A stretch of 64,000 nucleotides of DNA from Ancylostoma caninum (GCA_037903475.1 JBAJFG010000445.1:1-64000), one strand, 5' to 3'. Positions 11,819 to 22,843 are shown, counted from the stretch's first letter. Notes: generated by a model not told the origin, from the sequence alone. A program made the numbers and translations.

Positions 11819-12880
11819 TTATTTGTCAAAATAAAATCCTTCAGATTTTACACATCTCTGCCAACGATCCGATAATTCATTTATGCTCTACAATAGAAAC
11901 TGAGATCACAAGATTTTAAGAACTCTTGGAAGGCAATTTCAACATGCTTCAAATCAGGAAACCGCTGCTGACGCAGGTTTGCTTCGAGAGCCCGGAAAAA
12001 GTGATAGTCGGTAGGGGAGAGGTCTGGAGATTAAGGTGAGTGAGGGAGAACCTCGATGCCTAACTGCGTCAGTTTTTGCCTGGTGAGTTCCAAAGTGTGA
12101 GGCCTAGCGTTATCCTGGAGCAGGAGACGTCCACCTCTGTTCACCACTGCCGGCCACATTTGTCGCAACTTTTCATACATCAGGTACAAGTCACACCAGT
12201 AAGACTCTGATGTAACAGCCTGACCAGGTTGCAGAAGGCTATAATGAATAACAACCTTACAACACCACCAAACTCTCAACATAACCTTTCTAGGGTGAAG
12301 ATCTGGTTTAGGGAAGCTTGCAGGGGTAGAGAACTTGCCTACCCATACAGAACCACGTTTCTTATTATCAAATAGGAGCCGTTTTGCATCTACAGTTATT
12401 AAACGGTCAAGAAATGGTTCGTTTTCTGGCGAACGAGGAGGTTAGAACAGATCTCCTAGCGGGTGGATTGCTGGTCATCGGTCAAATCATGGGTTGTCCA
12501 CTTTTGCATTTTTCTCACCATGCCAATGGAGGCCAAATGTTTTGAAACTGTAGCATAGTGATTCCCCAGGCCTGCCGCCAACGTACGAGTAGTAGTATCG
12601 GGTTTCGTTTCCACCGCTGCTCTCAGTGCTTGATCGTCCAGCGACATCCTTCGACCACAACCGGGTTTATATTCGAGATCAAAATCGCAGGAAGAGAATT
12701 TTCCAAACCAGCACCTCACTGTCCTTTCGGAAGGAGAGTCCGTGCCAAAAGCAAGCGCTATATTACGGGCTGCTTCCGCTGCAGAATGGCTGAGTTTGAA
12801 CTCGTACATGATCATTCGAAAATCGCGTCGGCTCACAATTTTTGCGACCCCTATAAAAAAGTCCGGAAGAGCTAGCCAGA
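11819..12880 (-). pseudogene. Decayed mariner transposase (Hsmar1/bandit-like)
   Basis: Read on the minus strand, the N-terminal helix-turn-helix region is clear (MYEFKLSHSAAEAARNIALA, then RTVRCWFGKF, LDDQALRAAVE, WTTHDLTDDQ; about 12470-12860). The catalytic part follows with frame changes: MLRVWWCCK...LLQPGQAVTSE, LLQDNARPHT and SPDLSPTDYHFF (about 11990-12282). The C-terminus is DRWQRCVKSEGFYFDK then a stop at 11819-11821, in another frame. The NARPH and SP(D)LSPTDYHFF blocks and the GFYFD ending match the cecropia-type mariners that include human Hsmar1 and, from memory, hookworm bandit. Several frameshifts and stops make it inactive. Terminal repeats were not found. Confidence 0.85.
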
Positions 12881-13499
12881 TTATTGAAGAAGCATCTGAA
12901 AGAGCAGAACAAACCCTACCAGGAGCTGGCACAAGTTGGCTTGAAGTTGTTGAATTGGGCAAGAAAAAAGTTTTTTTCAAGCATACCTTGAAACGGCAAT
13001 TATTTTCGCAACAACCTAATATATGAGTCTCTAAAACGGTTTCTGAGGTGAGACACTGCCTTTGAAGCTCAATATAAGACCAGTGCGTTGTAGGAAAGCA
13101 TCCGCTCGTCTTGACAATTTTTATTTGAGGTAACCTGCTATATTTTACAGATACCAATGTATGGCCAAGATGGGCATATGGACCAACATTGCAAGCGCAT
13201 TCTTCCCTTATTTCCTTCCGCACTTCAAAATTATTGTGCTACATGCGTCCAGTTCTTCATGCAATGAATGCTTTTTCCAGCTAAAAGGCAGAATACGAAG
13301 AAGTAAACGCCTACAGTTTATTCAATTCAACATTCGAAAGGCAAAATTTATACAGTAGGACTACTCATTTTTATAGGAGGATCTGCAGGAATGAAATAAA
13401 TCTGAATCTACATGTAATGTGTGTATTGTGGTTGTAAGCGTAGAAATCTAGTGGAGTAAACAACAGCTACTACGGGAGCTGTCTTTGTTATTCCAAAAA

Positions 13500-13996
13500 G
13501 CGCGCGGCCCGTCAGATTTAGGAAAGCGGCTGGTCCATTGAAAGTGCCTGAGTACAGAAGACGTAGGCTAGACCTAATAATGATGTACAAAATTCTCTTA
13601 AACTATACTGGTTTAAACTCTGAGCTACTTTTCAATACCAAGCAGTTGAACACCAGAAGTGTGCGTAGGAAACTAGCATCACAGAATGCTAAAAAAGGCC
13701 TTGGAAACAATTCTTTACTAGTAGGCTGCCACGATTTCGAAAAACTCAGCAAAAGACAATATTCCGTGAAAATTGTCTGCCTTCAAAGGCATGCTCGATA
13801 AGTATCTACAATCCTGAGATAGCGCAGCTAACTGTTGGCTGTGTTGTTGCTTTTTCTTGTCCATCTGTTGTGTTCTGGTTGGTCACTGACTGTTGCTTAG
13901 GTCTATTTTACTTTTTTTGTTGTGATGGATTTGCACATGGGTACATGCTTGTGTAATAAATAAATAAACAAATATATATGTATATATATATATATC
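13500..13996 (+). mobile_element. 3' end of a non-LTR retrotransposon (LINE)
   Basis: The frame at about 13500-13801 carries LKVPEYRRRRLDLIMMYKIL, the block that ends the reverse transcriptase of CR1/Jockey/RTE-type LINEs (consensus L.PL.YRR...DL...YKIL). It is followed by a spaced R..RKL block and a stop at 13799-13801. About 170 bp of noncoding sequence then leads into TAATAAATAAATAAAC and a TATA microsatellite, a usual LINE 3' tail. The upstream part of the element is missing, consistent with 5' truncation. Confidence 0.7.
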
Positions 13997-14390
13997 CGAA
14001 ACGATAGGGCGGATGAGTCCGGTAGGAAATCCAGAGCCGGCGCAGCCGAATTGGCAGCGTACATCGATTTGACCTCATATTACCGTTGTATTTGATTGTT
14101 TCTTATATTTACTTTTCCTTCTGCCACTGTACCACCTTTATTACAATTACATTTCCATTAGGTGAGCTTCTTCTTTAGTTTTCCTCCAAACAGTTGATAG
14201 TCCACACCGGCCTCATCTGCCGCATCGTTTGTGATGGACTGTACATCGAACGACCTCCTGTCGCTATTGCCCATCATCAATTTCAAAAAAAAAAGACTAC
14301 AAAACTGTTTTGGACGAATTCGCACTTGATTTTCAACATTTCTTCATGGACCATATCATGATGTCATGCAGATCCAGTGCAGGCTGCATG

Positions 14391-14466
14391 CAACTTCAAC
14401 CGGCGTTGGATCTGTTTGACTTCACTCTTAAGTGAAGCCACACAGATCCAACGCCGGTTGAAGTTG
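14391..14466. repeat. 76-nt hairpin with 25-bp perfect stem
   Basis: CAACTTCAACCGGCGTTGGA (14391-14410, arm to 14415) is matched by its exact reverse complement at 14442-14466. Inside, CTTCACT and AGTGAAG pair again around a 4-nt loop, with one internal mismatch bubble. The size suits a small-RNA precursor; the perfect outer stem also suits a foldback element. Confidence 0.75.
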
Positions 14467-14514
14467 AAGTCAAAGGCATCGCCGCTCAAAACTTGCTACT
14501 ACAAAACTTTGTAT

Positions 14515-14880
14515 CAGCACATAAATCTTGCCATTTGTATCTTCAAACAGGAAGGTTATCAACCGCGCAAAAATTTCGATATCATCAGGAATCATGTCAG
14601 CTGAGCCATCCGGGTCGACACTGTGGATAGCTAATCCTCCAACTAAGAATGAAATGACCGTCTTATCACAACACCCGTAAAATGTGTTGTCCCACAAGTC
14701 TTACCCTTTGTATCGCCAAGTAAACCTCGTCAAATGTATCGCCAACGGATTCTCCTGCCTTTTGTGTTGCCAAACAGGCTCTTCATTCATTCTCTCGTAA
14801 AATGTATCGCCAAGCAAAATTTCAACCCGTAAAATAAATTGCCAAAAAAATTCTCTTGCCAAAAATATCGCCACCAAACA
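14515..14880. repeat. GTATCGCCA-rich array (copy A)
   Basis: Words such as TGTATCGCCAA, TGTGTTGCCAAA and ATCGCCACCAAACATCAG recur every 20-40 bp at 14690-14880, ending CTCTTGCCAAAAATATCGCCACC. A first repeat word at 14518-14540 precedes a spacer (AAAAATTTCGATATCATCAGG) that recurs in the copy at 16 kb. It is a degenerate short-period array within a dispersed repeat, not a gene. Confidence 0.7.
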
Positions 14881-14949
14881 TCAGATTAGCAATTCATCAA
14901 CTGCTAACACACTGGCATTACGTCTTCGACCCGCAACACGGCTGGCGCC

Positions 14950-15245
14950 ACATTCCACATGGAGTACAACACTCTTCACCGCCGTCGCTGGCAACGGCGA
15001 CCGTTGATCTCCAACATCGGCCACCGACGCGACGGGCGGCCGTCAGAGCCTACAACTGATAAGAACCGCTGTCGCTAGTGTTTCGCCAACGTTAACGGCA
15101 GCGGATCACAAACCTTAGTGACGACCGGTCGCCGAAATCGCGGCGACGCCCCACCCCCGTCCCCCTCTCCACCACAATCGATGATCGCCGTTGTCACAGT
15201 CACCAGCGACGGCGGCGGAGAATGCCACACTCCATGTGAAATAAA
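14950..15245. repeat. GC-rich palindrome next to array A
   Basis: Arms at about 14950-14992 (CCACATTCCACATGGAGT...CGCCGTCGCTGG) and about 15202-15243 (CCAGCGACGGCGGCGGAGAA...ACTCCATGTG) are inverted copies enclosing about 200 bp of GC-rich sequence. The overlapping open frames on both strands (HGVQHSSPPSLATATV and HGVWHSPPPSLVTVT) are the same arm read from two sides. Confidence 0.65.
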
Positions 15246-15289
15246 ACGCAAGCCTACTAGTGAGATCCTTCTGAAGACGGCACCCACAA

Positions 15290-16010
15290 TAACTTTTACC
15301 TCCTGGAACTGACCATCAGCGAAACCGCGTCCTATCAGCTGACTTGGTGCAGCCGTACTTGGCTATTTCCACCTCGTTTCCTCTCGGATTATTTTGGTTC
15401 CAGCGTCATCTCAGTTATTTCTGAGGAAAGTCATCTGGGTCTCAAATGTTTTACATGTCCTTGCTCGATAGCACCAATATTTACAGCATTACATTATCTT
15501 GAAGTTGTGTTTGTACAGTGCGCTCCCAAAATTATGAGTACTGCCCGTGCCCTGTGATTTGCATAGGTATTGGCGAGCCTCACGTTCCTTCTCAGATTTC
15601 TTGAATTTTTTCCTACATATAGTCTAAAAATTGTACTTTTTGCTCATCTCATTCTATACATCGGATCAGCCATGGTTCACCTAAGACCCATCGTTCGATC
15701 GCTACCACTACCACCACAACAATGTTTAGACATGAATTTATTAGTAGTCAGTTTATTCAGAACGGCCAACGTTTTGGAGCTATCTCCCTCTTCAGGGCCT
15801 AGAATGGGTTAAACAATGTTAAAAATGTTTAGACACGCAAGATTTGTAGCCCTTGAGGAAGAGAGAAAAATTTTATCGACGGAATGATCAAATGTGTCAA
15901 AGCCCGGGTTACTGATTGCACCAATTTCACCAGCAGACAATGCCGCTTCTCAGAAATTTTAGCCAAAATCGAGGAGGTTCGTTTGGCAACCTCGCAGACG
16001 AGTTTGTCAA
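15290..16010. other. No gene or clear repeat seen
   Basis: Only short frames without splice context are present. Nothing is supported. Confidence 0.4.
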
Positions 16011-16014
16011 CTAA

Positions 16015-16260
16015 CTAAGCAATTGAAGTCCGTCAAATAAATTGCCAAACAAGAAGTTCCGCCAAATGTATTGTCAAACAAACCCTTTGTATCGCGAGCG
16101 AGCCTTGCCAACTGTATCGCCACATGAACTTTGCCAATTGTATCGTCGAACAAAAGGATTATCAAATGCGTAAAAATTTCGATATCATCAGGAATCGTGC
16201 CATGATATCAATCTTCGGAGTCCGCTGCCTTAGCAGCTGAGAAATCCTGGTCGACACCAT
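16015..16260. repeat. GTATCGCCA-rich array with shared spacer (copy B)
   Basis: The array words (AAATTGCCAAACAAG, TTTGTATCGCGAG, CTGTATCGCCAC, ATTGTATCGTCGAAC) run to about 16150. They are followed by GATTATCAAATGCG and AAAAATTTCGATATCATCAGG, the same spacer as at 14560-14590. The minus strand of the spacer reads DDIEIF in both places. Confidence 0.65.
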
Positions 16261-16342
16261 CGATGGCTAAACCTTCAACCTATCGTTAGGATGAGATAAA
16301 CGTGTTATCTGTATACATATTAAACTAAAGTTTGTGGGCTTA

Positions 16343-16522
16343 CAGTCCTTGTCGAAAAGATAGACGGCTTCCGTCACTGCAGAAACGCGGCGGGACCTGA
16401 ACGATGGATGCGTAGAGTGCATGCTCCAAGTGAGAGAGGGTCCAGTAGGTCCCACCGCGATTCTGCGACCGCGACGATATGAAACCGCACGCGCAATCCG
16501 TCTATCTTTTCGACAAGGACTG
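16343..16522. mobile_element. Tc1/mariner-type MITE, 180 bp
   Basis: The ends are perfect 25-bp-class inverted repeats beginning CAGTCCTTGTCGAAAAGATA, flanked by TA on both sides (16341-16342 and 16523-16524). There is no coding capacity. A truncated relative starts at 58709 and a right-end relative ends at about 30050, so this is a small family. Confidence 0.88.
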
Positions 16523-16524
16523 TA

Positions 16525-16945
16525 TGTGTTTGTGTTTGTATGTTTGTAAGTTCCGAGTAGAAGTTGCGGAGCGTAAACCGATCCGGATCAGATTTTGCAG
16601 ATAGGCCTTCCAGCGGCCGACGGAGTTTATAGGTAGGTTGACGTGATTTTATCGATTAGCCTATCAATTGTACTGATTTTATCGACTTTTCACTGTTCTG
16701 GGCATGAGAGCATGCTTGCTAGTAAGCTTCAATAAGCTAAACACGAATGTGATGACCATTTTGAACGACGGTATCGACTTATCGATTTTATCGATCTTGG
16801 CAACTTTTGCTCGTGGATCGGTGGGAGTGTGTCTACTGGGGTTGTCCAATGAGCTGAACACGAATATGAAAAGCGTTCCGCGCGCATATGCCTGCCTATC
16901 AGTTCATCGATTTTATTGATTTTTCGCTCATTTTGGCCGAGGATC
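16525..16945 (-). repeat. Dispersed repeat with ATCGATTTTAT units (copy 1)
   Basis: A TG-rich leader (16522-16555) is followed by TCCGAGTAGAAGTTGCGGAG, GATCAGATTTTGCA and CGGCCGACGGAGTTTATAGG. About 115-120-bp units then contain ATCGATTTTAT(C/T)GAT, a TTTTGC-CGTGG box and GAACACGAAT. The same order occurs in reverse at 35445-35935. It is a dispersed element with an internal diverged tandem repeat; the class is unknown. Confidence 0.65.
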
Positions 16946-16954
16946 GGTGAAGCC

Positions 16955-17100
16955 GTCTCAGACACTGGAACCGCGCGAGCGCACGTCTATGACCGTGCGA
17001 GCGCTCGCCGCCAGCGCGGGAAGTACGGTCAGTGGACGCCGCTCGCACGGTCGATAGTCTCCGCTCGCACTCTAAGGGGCGAGCGCTCGCACGGATTTCA
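16955..17100. repeat. GCGCTCGCACGG-rich block (copy 1)
   Basis: Repeated words CGCTCGCACGG, GAGCGCTCGC and CCGTGCGAGCG fill this GC-rich stretch. A second block of the same words lies at 19930-20065. Both lie beside ATCGATTTATTGG-type repeat units, so the two repeats travel together. Confidence 0.6.
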
Positions 17101-17468
17101 AAGATTATCAACAGCAGCCCCTTCTTCTCATATAATGCGTGTTTCCAAAGCCTAGCTAATCAAGATATGAACACAGATAGCTACCTAAGTATTTCGCATT
17201 TATTGTTCAATCATCTTCATTCGGTAAAGCTATCATTAGGAAGCAAAAGTGATTAGTGAGTAACAAAACAACTGAAAAAAACGAAGAGGTTAAGTGAGAT
17301 AGTTAAGTGAGATATTCTTCTTCAGTAGCAGGGCAGTCGCACTACAAAGATGTATACTCGTACTATATGCAAACGAACCGTAGTTAAGTAACCTCGTAAC
17401 AAACCCGGGATGTTTGAAGACTAAACTACAACTTCTATTACGTCAAGTAAAGCTGTTTACAACAGGAT

Positions 17469-19281
17469 TCACAGTGTTGGATCTTGTGAGTCGTTGTCCG
17501 TAGGATCCTGCGCAGTGGCCAGTGGCGGATCCAGACTTGCTTCGTCGCCGATGAATTCCGTTGTTCTTTTAGCTCTCCGCTGGAAGAATACTCATTAAAT
17601 GTTCTGTTTAAGAGAGGAACAAACCTCGTGCGACTAGATACTTACGTCATTGGCTCTCCATTGCTTAGTTTCCACGTCGTTTTCGTATGACCTGATGTCT
17701 CTTTTAAAACATTAAGATATGCAGTCACATTAATGGTAGAATTCCGAGTTCCGATGTGTTCGAGAATCATGATATGTGCAGAGAATTTTCTTAAAACCAC
17801 AATTTAAAAAGTGGAACTCACAGTGCAATTTGTAGAGCTCTGAAAAGCTCACCACGAAACGCGATTCGCTCATCTGTCAGGTTCTCGAGAGCGACTCTCC
17901 TCTTCTGATGAGTATTGCCGAGGCTCATGAAGAAACTTAAAAACACATTGAAAAGGACTGATACTTTACATAACACGTGGGCTAACGACTACCTTGAGTT
18001 GGCAGCGTTGATGACAGCACTGTCTTTCAATTCGTTGTGGCCAAAGCCGATTAAATCCTCTCCGAAATCTGTAACTCGAAGAAAGGCCTATAAGGAAAAA
18101 AAACGAGGTCAATGTGAATTACTTACCTAACAATAGATTCTCCAACTCCGGTGGAAAGCCAAGGAGTGAATCCGTTCGTCCCGATTTTCCATTTAGTCGA
18201 ACTGAGTACTCCTGGATGCTCTGAGGAGGATCGGTCAGCTAAGTGTGGCTCTCTTTTAGGGGTTTAATGTGAGAAAAGCCGAATTAAATATCCAACCCGC
18301 ATCAGTATGAAACGATAAAGCGCAGCAAAGTTCTGGAAGTTATTGCGCTTCGGGTTCGAGTGAAAATTTAGCACCAGCATTTGCAGCGCTACCTGAACAT
18401 GCGCATTAGTGAGCTTTTCCCTCAATTATAACTCATACAAATCACAACTGGTGGTCCTTCTATTTCCCAAGTCCGTGTAAGCTTTTTGGTAGAAATAATT
18501 GCTGTCTTCGCGGGCGCCGAACGGTCCTAAATTTCTTGTACCCGTACAAATCTATCCATTTTTGCACACTGTATCTCACCCTCAACAGCAACTTTGATCA
18601 TTTATTGGAATTTCTACTAGTGAGTTGCCACTTACCAGCAAAAAAATTGCAATCCCTATTAGTTTCATTTCAAGCAGGGAGTCGTTTAGATCGAGGAGCC
18701 CTTCGGTTGGAAAATGGTGGACACATGCCGCGCATTCCGAACGGATTAACTCCTATTTTGCATAACAAGAGTTCAGTAGTAGAAAAAAGAAATAGAAAAA
18801 AATAATAGTAGTAGTTAGCAACGGAGAAAAATTCTGAAGAGAACTGTTTCTTCTTACGTCGTAGATTGTCTGTCGAAATGTTCCATTTCGTTTTTGATCC
18901 AGAATCAAGTGTGCCGCTCTATTTAAGTCGAGCCTTCCGTTGGAGACACAGTTATAGAGGGACTTCTTCGCTAGGAGCCCGAAAGTCAAATTCAGGACGG
19001 TAGTAAACATTCCCTTAAAAAACCATAGATCATATACGGCAAGTGAATATTTCATGCAAAAGCCATAATGTGTTATAACAGCCTCTAATATCAATGAGTG
19101 CGTACCAGGCTGGACTTCTTCTTCTTGCTCTATTGGGATACCCTCTTCATCCACAAGTTGAGGAGGAGAAGCCAGTGCGTGTCATGGTTGAGGTCGAAAG
19201 AGAGAATATACTCACCACTGTGCCTGCGGCATCCTATCCTATAAACATCATAGCATGTGAGCACCAGTCTTTGCTCATATT
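17469..19281 (-). CDS. Unrecognised multi-exon gene, 3' part
   Basis: I do not recognise this protein. Seven minus-strand exons join with GT-AG ends and matching phase: 19216-19281, 18858-19144, 18127-18238, 17993-18068, 17822-17935, 17646-17700 and 17469-17579 (stop TGA). The last five are strongest: each donor (GTAAGT, GTAGTC, GTGAGT, GTAAGT) and acceptor fits and the frame stays open over 155 codons, ending NDSQDPTL. The middle exon has GRLDLNRAAHLILDQKRNGT, loosely like the C-terminal helix of MTG1/RbgA GTPases, but no GTPase motifs are found upstream and the tail is longer than in that family. The 18858-19144 exon has a weak acceptor. Its alternative split (donor at about 19112, acceptor at 19014) reads NVYYRPEFDFRAPSEEV, then needs a one-base shift. 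The 5' end is not found. Confidence 0.6.
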
Positions 19282-19929
19282 CTGCAACAATGGAAAAATT
19301 TGAAACAGTTCAATAAAAAAGCGCACTAGCTTTCTACCTTAGTCCCGTTTTTATAGGGATATGTTAGGATTAAAGTTTAAAAAAAGAAAAAATGTCTATT
19401 TCGGCAGGAAGTGGAAACCTGTCAAGGCATTATCCCGCATATTCTAGTTAAAATCTCGAAATTTCCTTCACAGATTGATTAAAAAGTTTTCGAAGGTAAT
19501 AAACATGAACACCGCATCCACTTCGCCCGTACCCCAATTATGCACATCAGCTTTAACGCCGCTGTCATTAGCCTCATTTCTCTGCTTATACTAGCATTTC
19601 ATTTGATTCTTCCAATTATCCTTATGAAAACGAGTCTAAGGTTAGAAGCTAGTGCGACCTTCATGATAACGGCAGTAATAATCCCCTTAGGAAAAGTCAT
19701 GGCAAAGGTTTCTGAAGAGAACCAATACGATCGTAAGACACCTTTGATTGTTCTATCAAAACAAAGCTAGTGAAGGTGTAGAATGAATAATTCACTAATG
19801 AACAAGCAAATACGTGTACAGTTGTAGAAGCTCTCTAGAATAACAGATGATTTCGAAATCCCCGAAGTATTTCTTTCTGCAGTTCTCCGTAGTAGTCTCT
19901 CTCACGCACCATTGCAGACATTTCAGTGC

Positions 19930-20195
19930 TGAGTGCCCGCACGGTAACAGTGACTGCTGACCGCTGACACGGCGGACAGCTCCACCCCCAAATTTATGCG
20001 CAGCGCTCGCACGGTCGACCCTAAATTCGGAGCGCTCGCACGGTGCGAGTGTCTGCGGTACCACTGGGGTTCTTATACATGTCGACCACGGATGTGAGTG
20101 CACGAGAATATCGATTTATTGGTTTTTTCGCTTTTGCACGAAGACGGGTATGAACACACCTGCTGGGGTTCCCGAGCACTCTGAATTTAAATATT
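19930..20195. repeat. GCGCTCGCACGG-rich block (copy 2) with ATCGATTTATTGG unit
   Basis: The GC-rich words GCGCTCGCACGG and CGGTGCGAGTG fill 19930-20065. A single ATCGATTTATTGGTTTTTTCG unit with CACGAAGACGGG follows to about 20190, matching the units at 16.6-16.9 and 35.4-35.8 kb. The order of the two parts is the same as at 16.6-17.1 kb when read on the other strand. Confidence 0.55.
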
Positions 20196-20434
20196 ATAAG
20201 CAATTTCCATTTTTCCATGAAGTCACTGCTCAAATAACTCCATTAATTTTTCGCTAGTGTTATGGTGAGAAAGGGTCTCTTACTCAGGTTCGTTAACACA
20301 CTGATCATAAAAAATATTGTCTTCATCACTGTGAAATAACCGCGGCAGCAAAACTCTCGAGCGAAGCCGGGTGTGCAATTCAGTCCCACATGATCGCTAT
20401 GTTATTTCGCTGTCAGATTCTCTCGCTTTCGTAT

Positions 20435-20600
20435 TACCGAACACCCGTACAATGTATCACCAACAGTTTATTTTGCCTCTCGTGTTGCCAAGCAGCATCT
20501 TGACCCATTCCCCAGGAAAACGTATTGCCATGCAAAATTTTATCCCGTAAAATGTACGGCTAAACACATCCTCTCGCCAATTGTATCGTCATACAACTTA
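20435..20600. repeat. GTATCGCCA-rich array (copy C)
   Basis: Words ATGTATCACCAAC, CGTGTTGCCAAG, CGTATTGCCATG and AATTGTATCGTCATAC recur as in the copies at 14.7 and 16.1 kb. A CCCGGCTTCGCTCG-type motif (reverse strand) lies just upstream at about 20355-20372. Confidence 0.6.
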
Positions 20601-21410
20601 AAAATATGATCGTTGGCATGTTGAAGGCAGATCTTTCCATCATAACTTAGCGTGAGGATTGAGCTCTTTGGCCGGAATTTTAGAATGTGATGAGGGTTGA
20701 AGAACTCCTTCTTTTTTATGCACAATGTTGACGCAAAATGCTTTGAAATAGAAATATCGCGTTCCAAGTCCAAATTCACCACTCCCATCAACATAATGGT
20801 TCGTCGTTTGTATCACCTGATTTCGATTCATTTCCGTTTTTCTTAGTCTTATTTTGAGTGAATAATTCGCTGTGATAGTGGTGTTCGGTGCTTCTTCTCT
20901 TTACATACAAAAAGTGAGAATATCAAAAAGCCGAAAATGTGAGAAAAAGAGTTTTCAATAATCTCGAGTAAAAGCAGACCGTTTCGACAGAGAATATCTC
21001 TATGTCATCCACTACTAACAGCTGTTCTGACATTGAAATGGGAACCGTATCGCTGTCAATATTAATTGGATGGAATAAAAAGTTTTTTTGTTGTTGGTAA
21101 GCTCGACCATTTGCTCTCACCGTCCTCGCATCTGAGGAGCAAAGGAGAGTGGAGGTATGAAATCTGGCGTAAAGATAGCCAATCATGTGCCTATTTCGTG
21201 CCAAATATCGTTTTTCTCAGAAGACGGTGGTGAAAACATTGGCCGAAATCCAAGGAAGCCGAGGAAATTGATTTTTAGGCTTAGTGATTTCTGTCCAGAT
21301 AAGCAGTTATTGGGTAGCATCCATTAAAATTGCTTTTTTCGGTGGTTCTGTACGTGTGTTGCCGACTTGGGCTCCGCTGTTACCACAACACCAGGGCAAA
21401 GGCATTTTAC

Positions 21411-21432
21411 CTCAAACTTGGGTAATTAAACC
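21411..21432 (-). ncRNA. Perfect 22-nt SL1 spliced-leader sequence (SL1 RNA pseudogene or SL1-tagged retrocopy)
   Basis: The minus strand here is identical over all 22 nt to the nematode SL1 leader (begins GGTTTAATTACC, ends AAGTTTGAG). It is followed at once by GTAAAATG. GT after the leader is what an SL1 RNA gene has, but the next 90 nt do not resemble SL1 RNA as I know it and no good Sm site is seen at the usual distance. Alternatively the ATG five bases after SL1 opens a 32-codon frame (MPLPWCCGNSG...), as in a retrocopied trans-spliced mRNA. No 5S rRNA gene, the usual neighbour of SL1 genes, is present. Confidence 0.6.
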
Positions 21433-22642
21433 TCAGAATTCAAGTTTGAATAAAACAGCGACACAAACACACTCTGCGAACTAAAACATCGTGATCTACT
21501 AAGAGGAAAAATACAGCACCAATGAGCGAGAGAATTCTCCTGATACAATAAAGAAAAAAGGAAAAACTGATACAAGAGAAAAAGGACTGTTTCAATCATA
21601 CGCTGACGACTCCGAGCATCGAGACCTTTTAAACGATTGTCGTGCGATGGAATGCACGATAAGAACGCGCGAAAAAGCTCGATGCTCGGAGCAATCTTTG
21701 ATCGCGTTATCCGCGATATCCATAAAGCTTCAATACATATCCTAAATTCGTCTGGATAGCTCAATCCAGAGGCGAGTTATAGCAGAAATTTTTTTTTGTT
21801 GAATGACACTGATCATATCTTCTTGACCGCAACTGTATGCCAAGGAAACAATTGAAGAGGAGCTTTTGAATGACAGGCAGGGTCATCCGCTCCTGGAGTC
21901 TGCAAGAAATTCAGAGAGTGGTGCTAGCAAACGTTCTTCAAATCATCCACTCCAGTCGGCCTACCAGCTGCTTCAGCCACCGCTCACCGGACCACTCTGT
22001 CTCCGTGACTCCACCCTGTGACTGGCAAAAGTTGGCTGTTGCTGCTGTAAGAATAGTTGACGTTCCCTCTTAGAGATCCCCATAAAATTATAGCTTCTTT
22101 GTTGAGGACGTTTAATTTGCCTGGTGGCCATATTTTTGGCCCACCCTGTTCAGTCGGAATATTCGCTCAAATGTCTTCGCAAACTTCTGCAATGAAAAGA
22201 TGAGCGAAGCCGTCGGTGACTGGCATCTCAAAGTGAAAGAAGAGGAAGGAGAAGAGAACAAGTTCATATGTATATGGATATGAGATGAAATTTCATATGT
22301 ACAGAAATATGAGTACTGTTTTGATGAGGATATTGTTTTGAATGACAACCGTACCACTTCCCTTGTGAAGAAAAAAAAACGGCAGACAAGAACAAATAAG
22401 AAGGAGAGTCCCATGGTTTCACATCTGATAGAGTCCCAAATTGGTAGAAAGAGTGCGTGCTGCTTACATTGATGACTAGTGTGAATAAAAATCGTTGTTT
22501 CAGCCTCATTATTTTGACAATTAACAACTATAACTAGACCTATGTTTTAAGAACTAAGTATATGAATAATTCATCACTGGTTTCAATTGTTGGGCATGGT
22601 AGGCTCAACGTTGAACATTCAAATCATCGAGTCGCTGACACT

Positions 22643-22843
22643 GCCGCTATAGTCCTCGAGGACTGTAGCACCTTGCGTCGCCATCGCCGGCGACTGTGAG
22701 GCCGATACGCAGCGATCGGCGGCCGTCAATGTTGTCGACTGCGGCGCTGGTGCGTATCGATTGTGAGGGGTCGCCAACATTGGCGGCCGCCGTCGCCGGC
22801 GACGGCGACGCAAGGTGCTATACTCCTCGAGGAGTATAGCGGC
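22643..22843. repeat. GC-rich palindrome next to array D
   Basis: Arms of 40 bp (GCCGCTATAGTCCTCGAGGA...CCTTGCGTCGCC and its inverted copy ending GGAGTATAGCGGC) enclose GC-rich sequence with CGCCGGCGAC words. A related, more diverged palindrome is at 24984-25205. It lies directly beside a GTATCGCCA array, as at 14.7-15.2 kb. Confidence 0.75.

Noticed and set aside
12456..13223. 255-codon minus frame as one protein
   Set aside because: Only the part below about 12880 is mariner-like; the upstream half is fortuitous read-through.
21140..21220. Minus-strand segment RNRHMIGYLYARF, briefly considered as GINS subunit Psf1
   Set aside because: The match is very short and the expected downstream Psf1 domain was not found.
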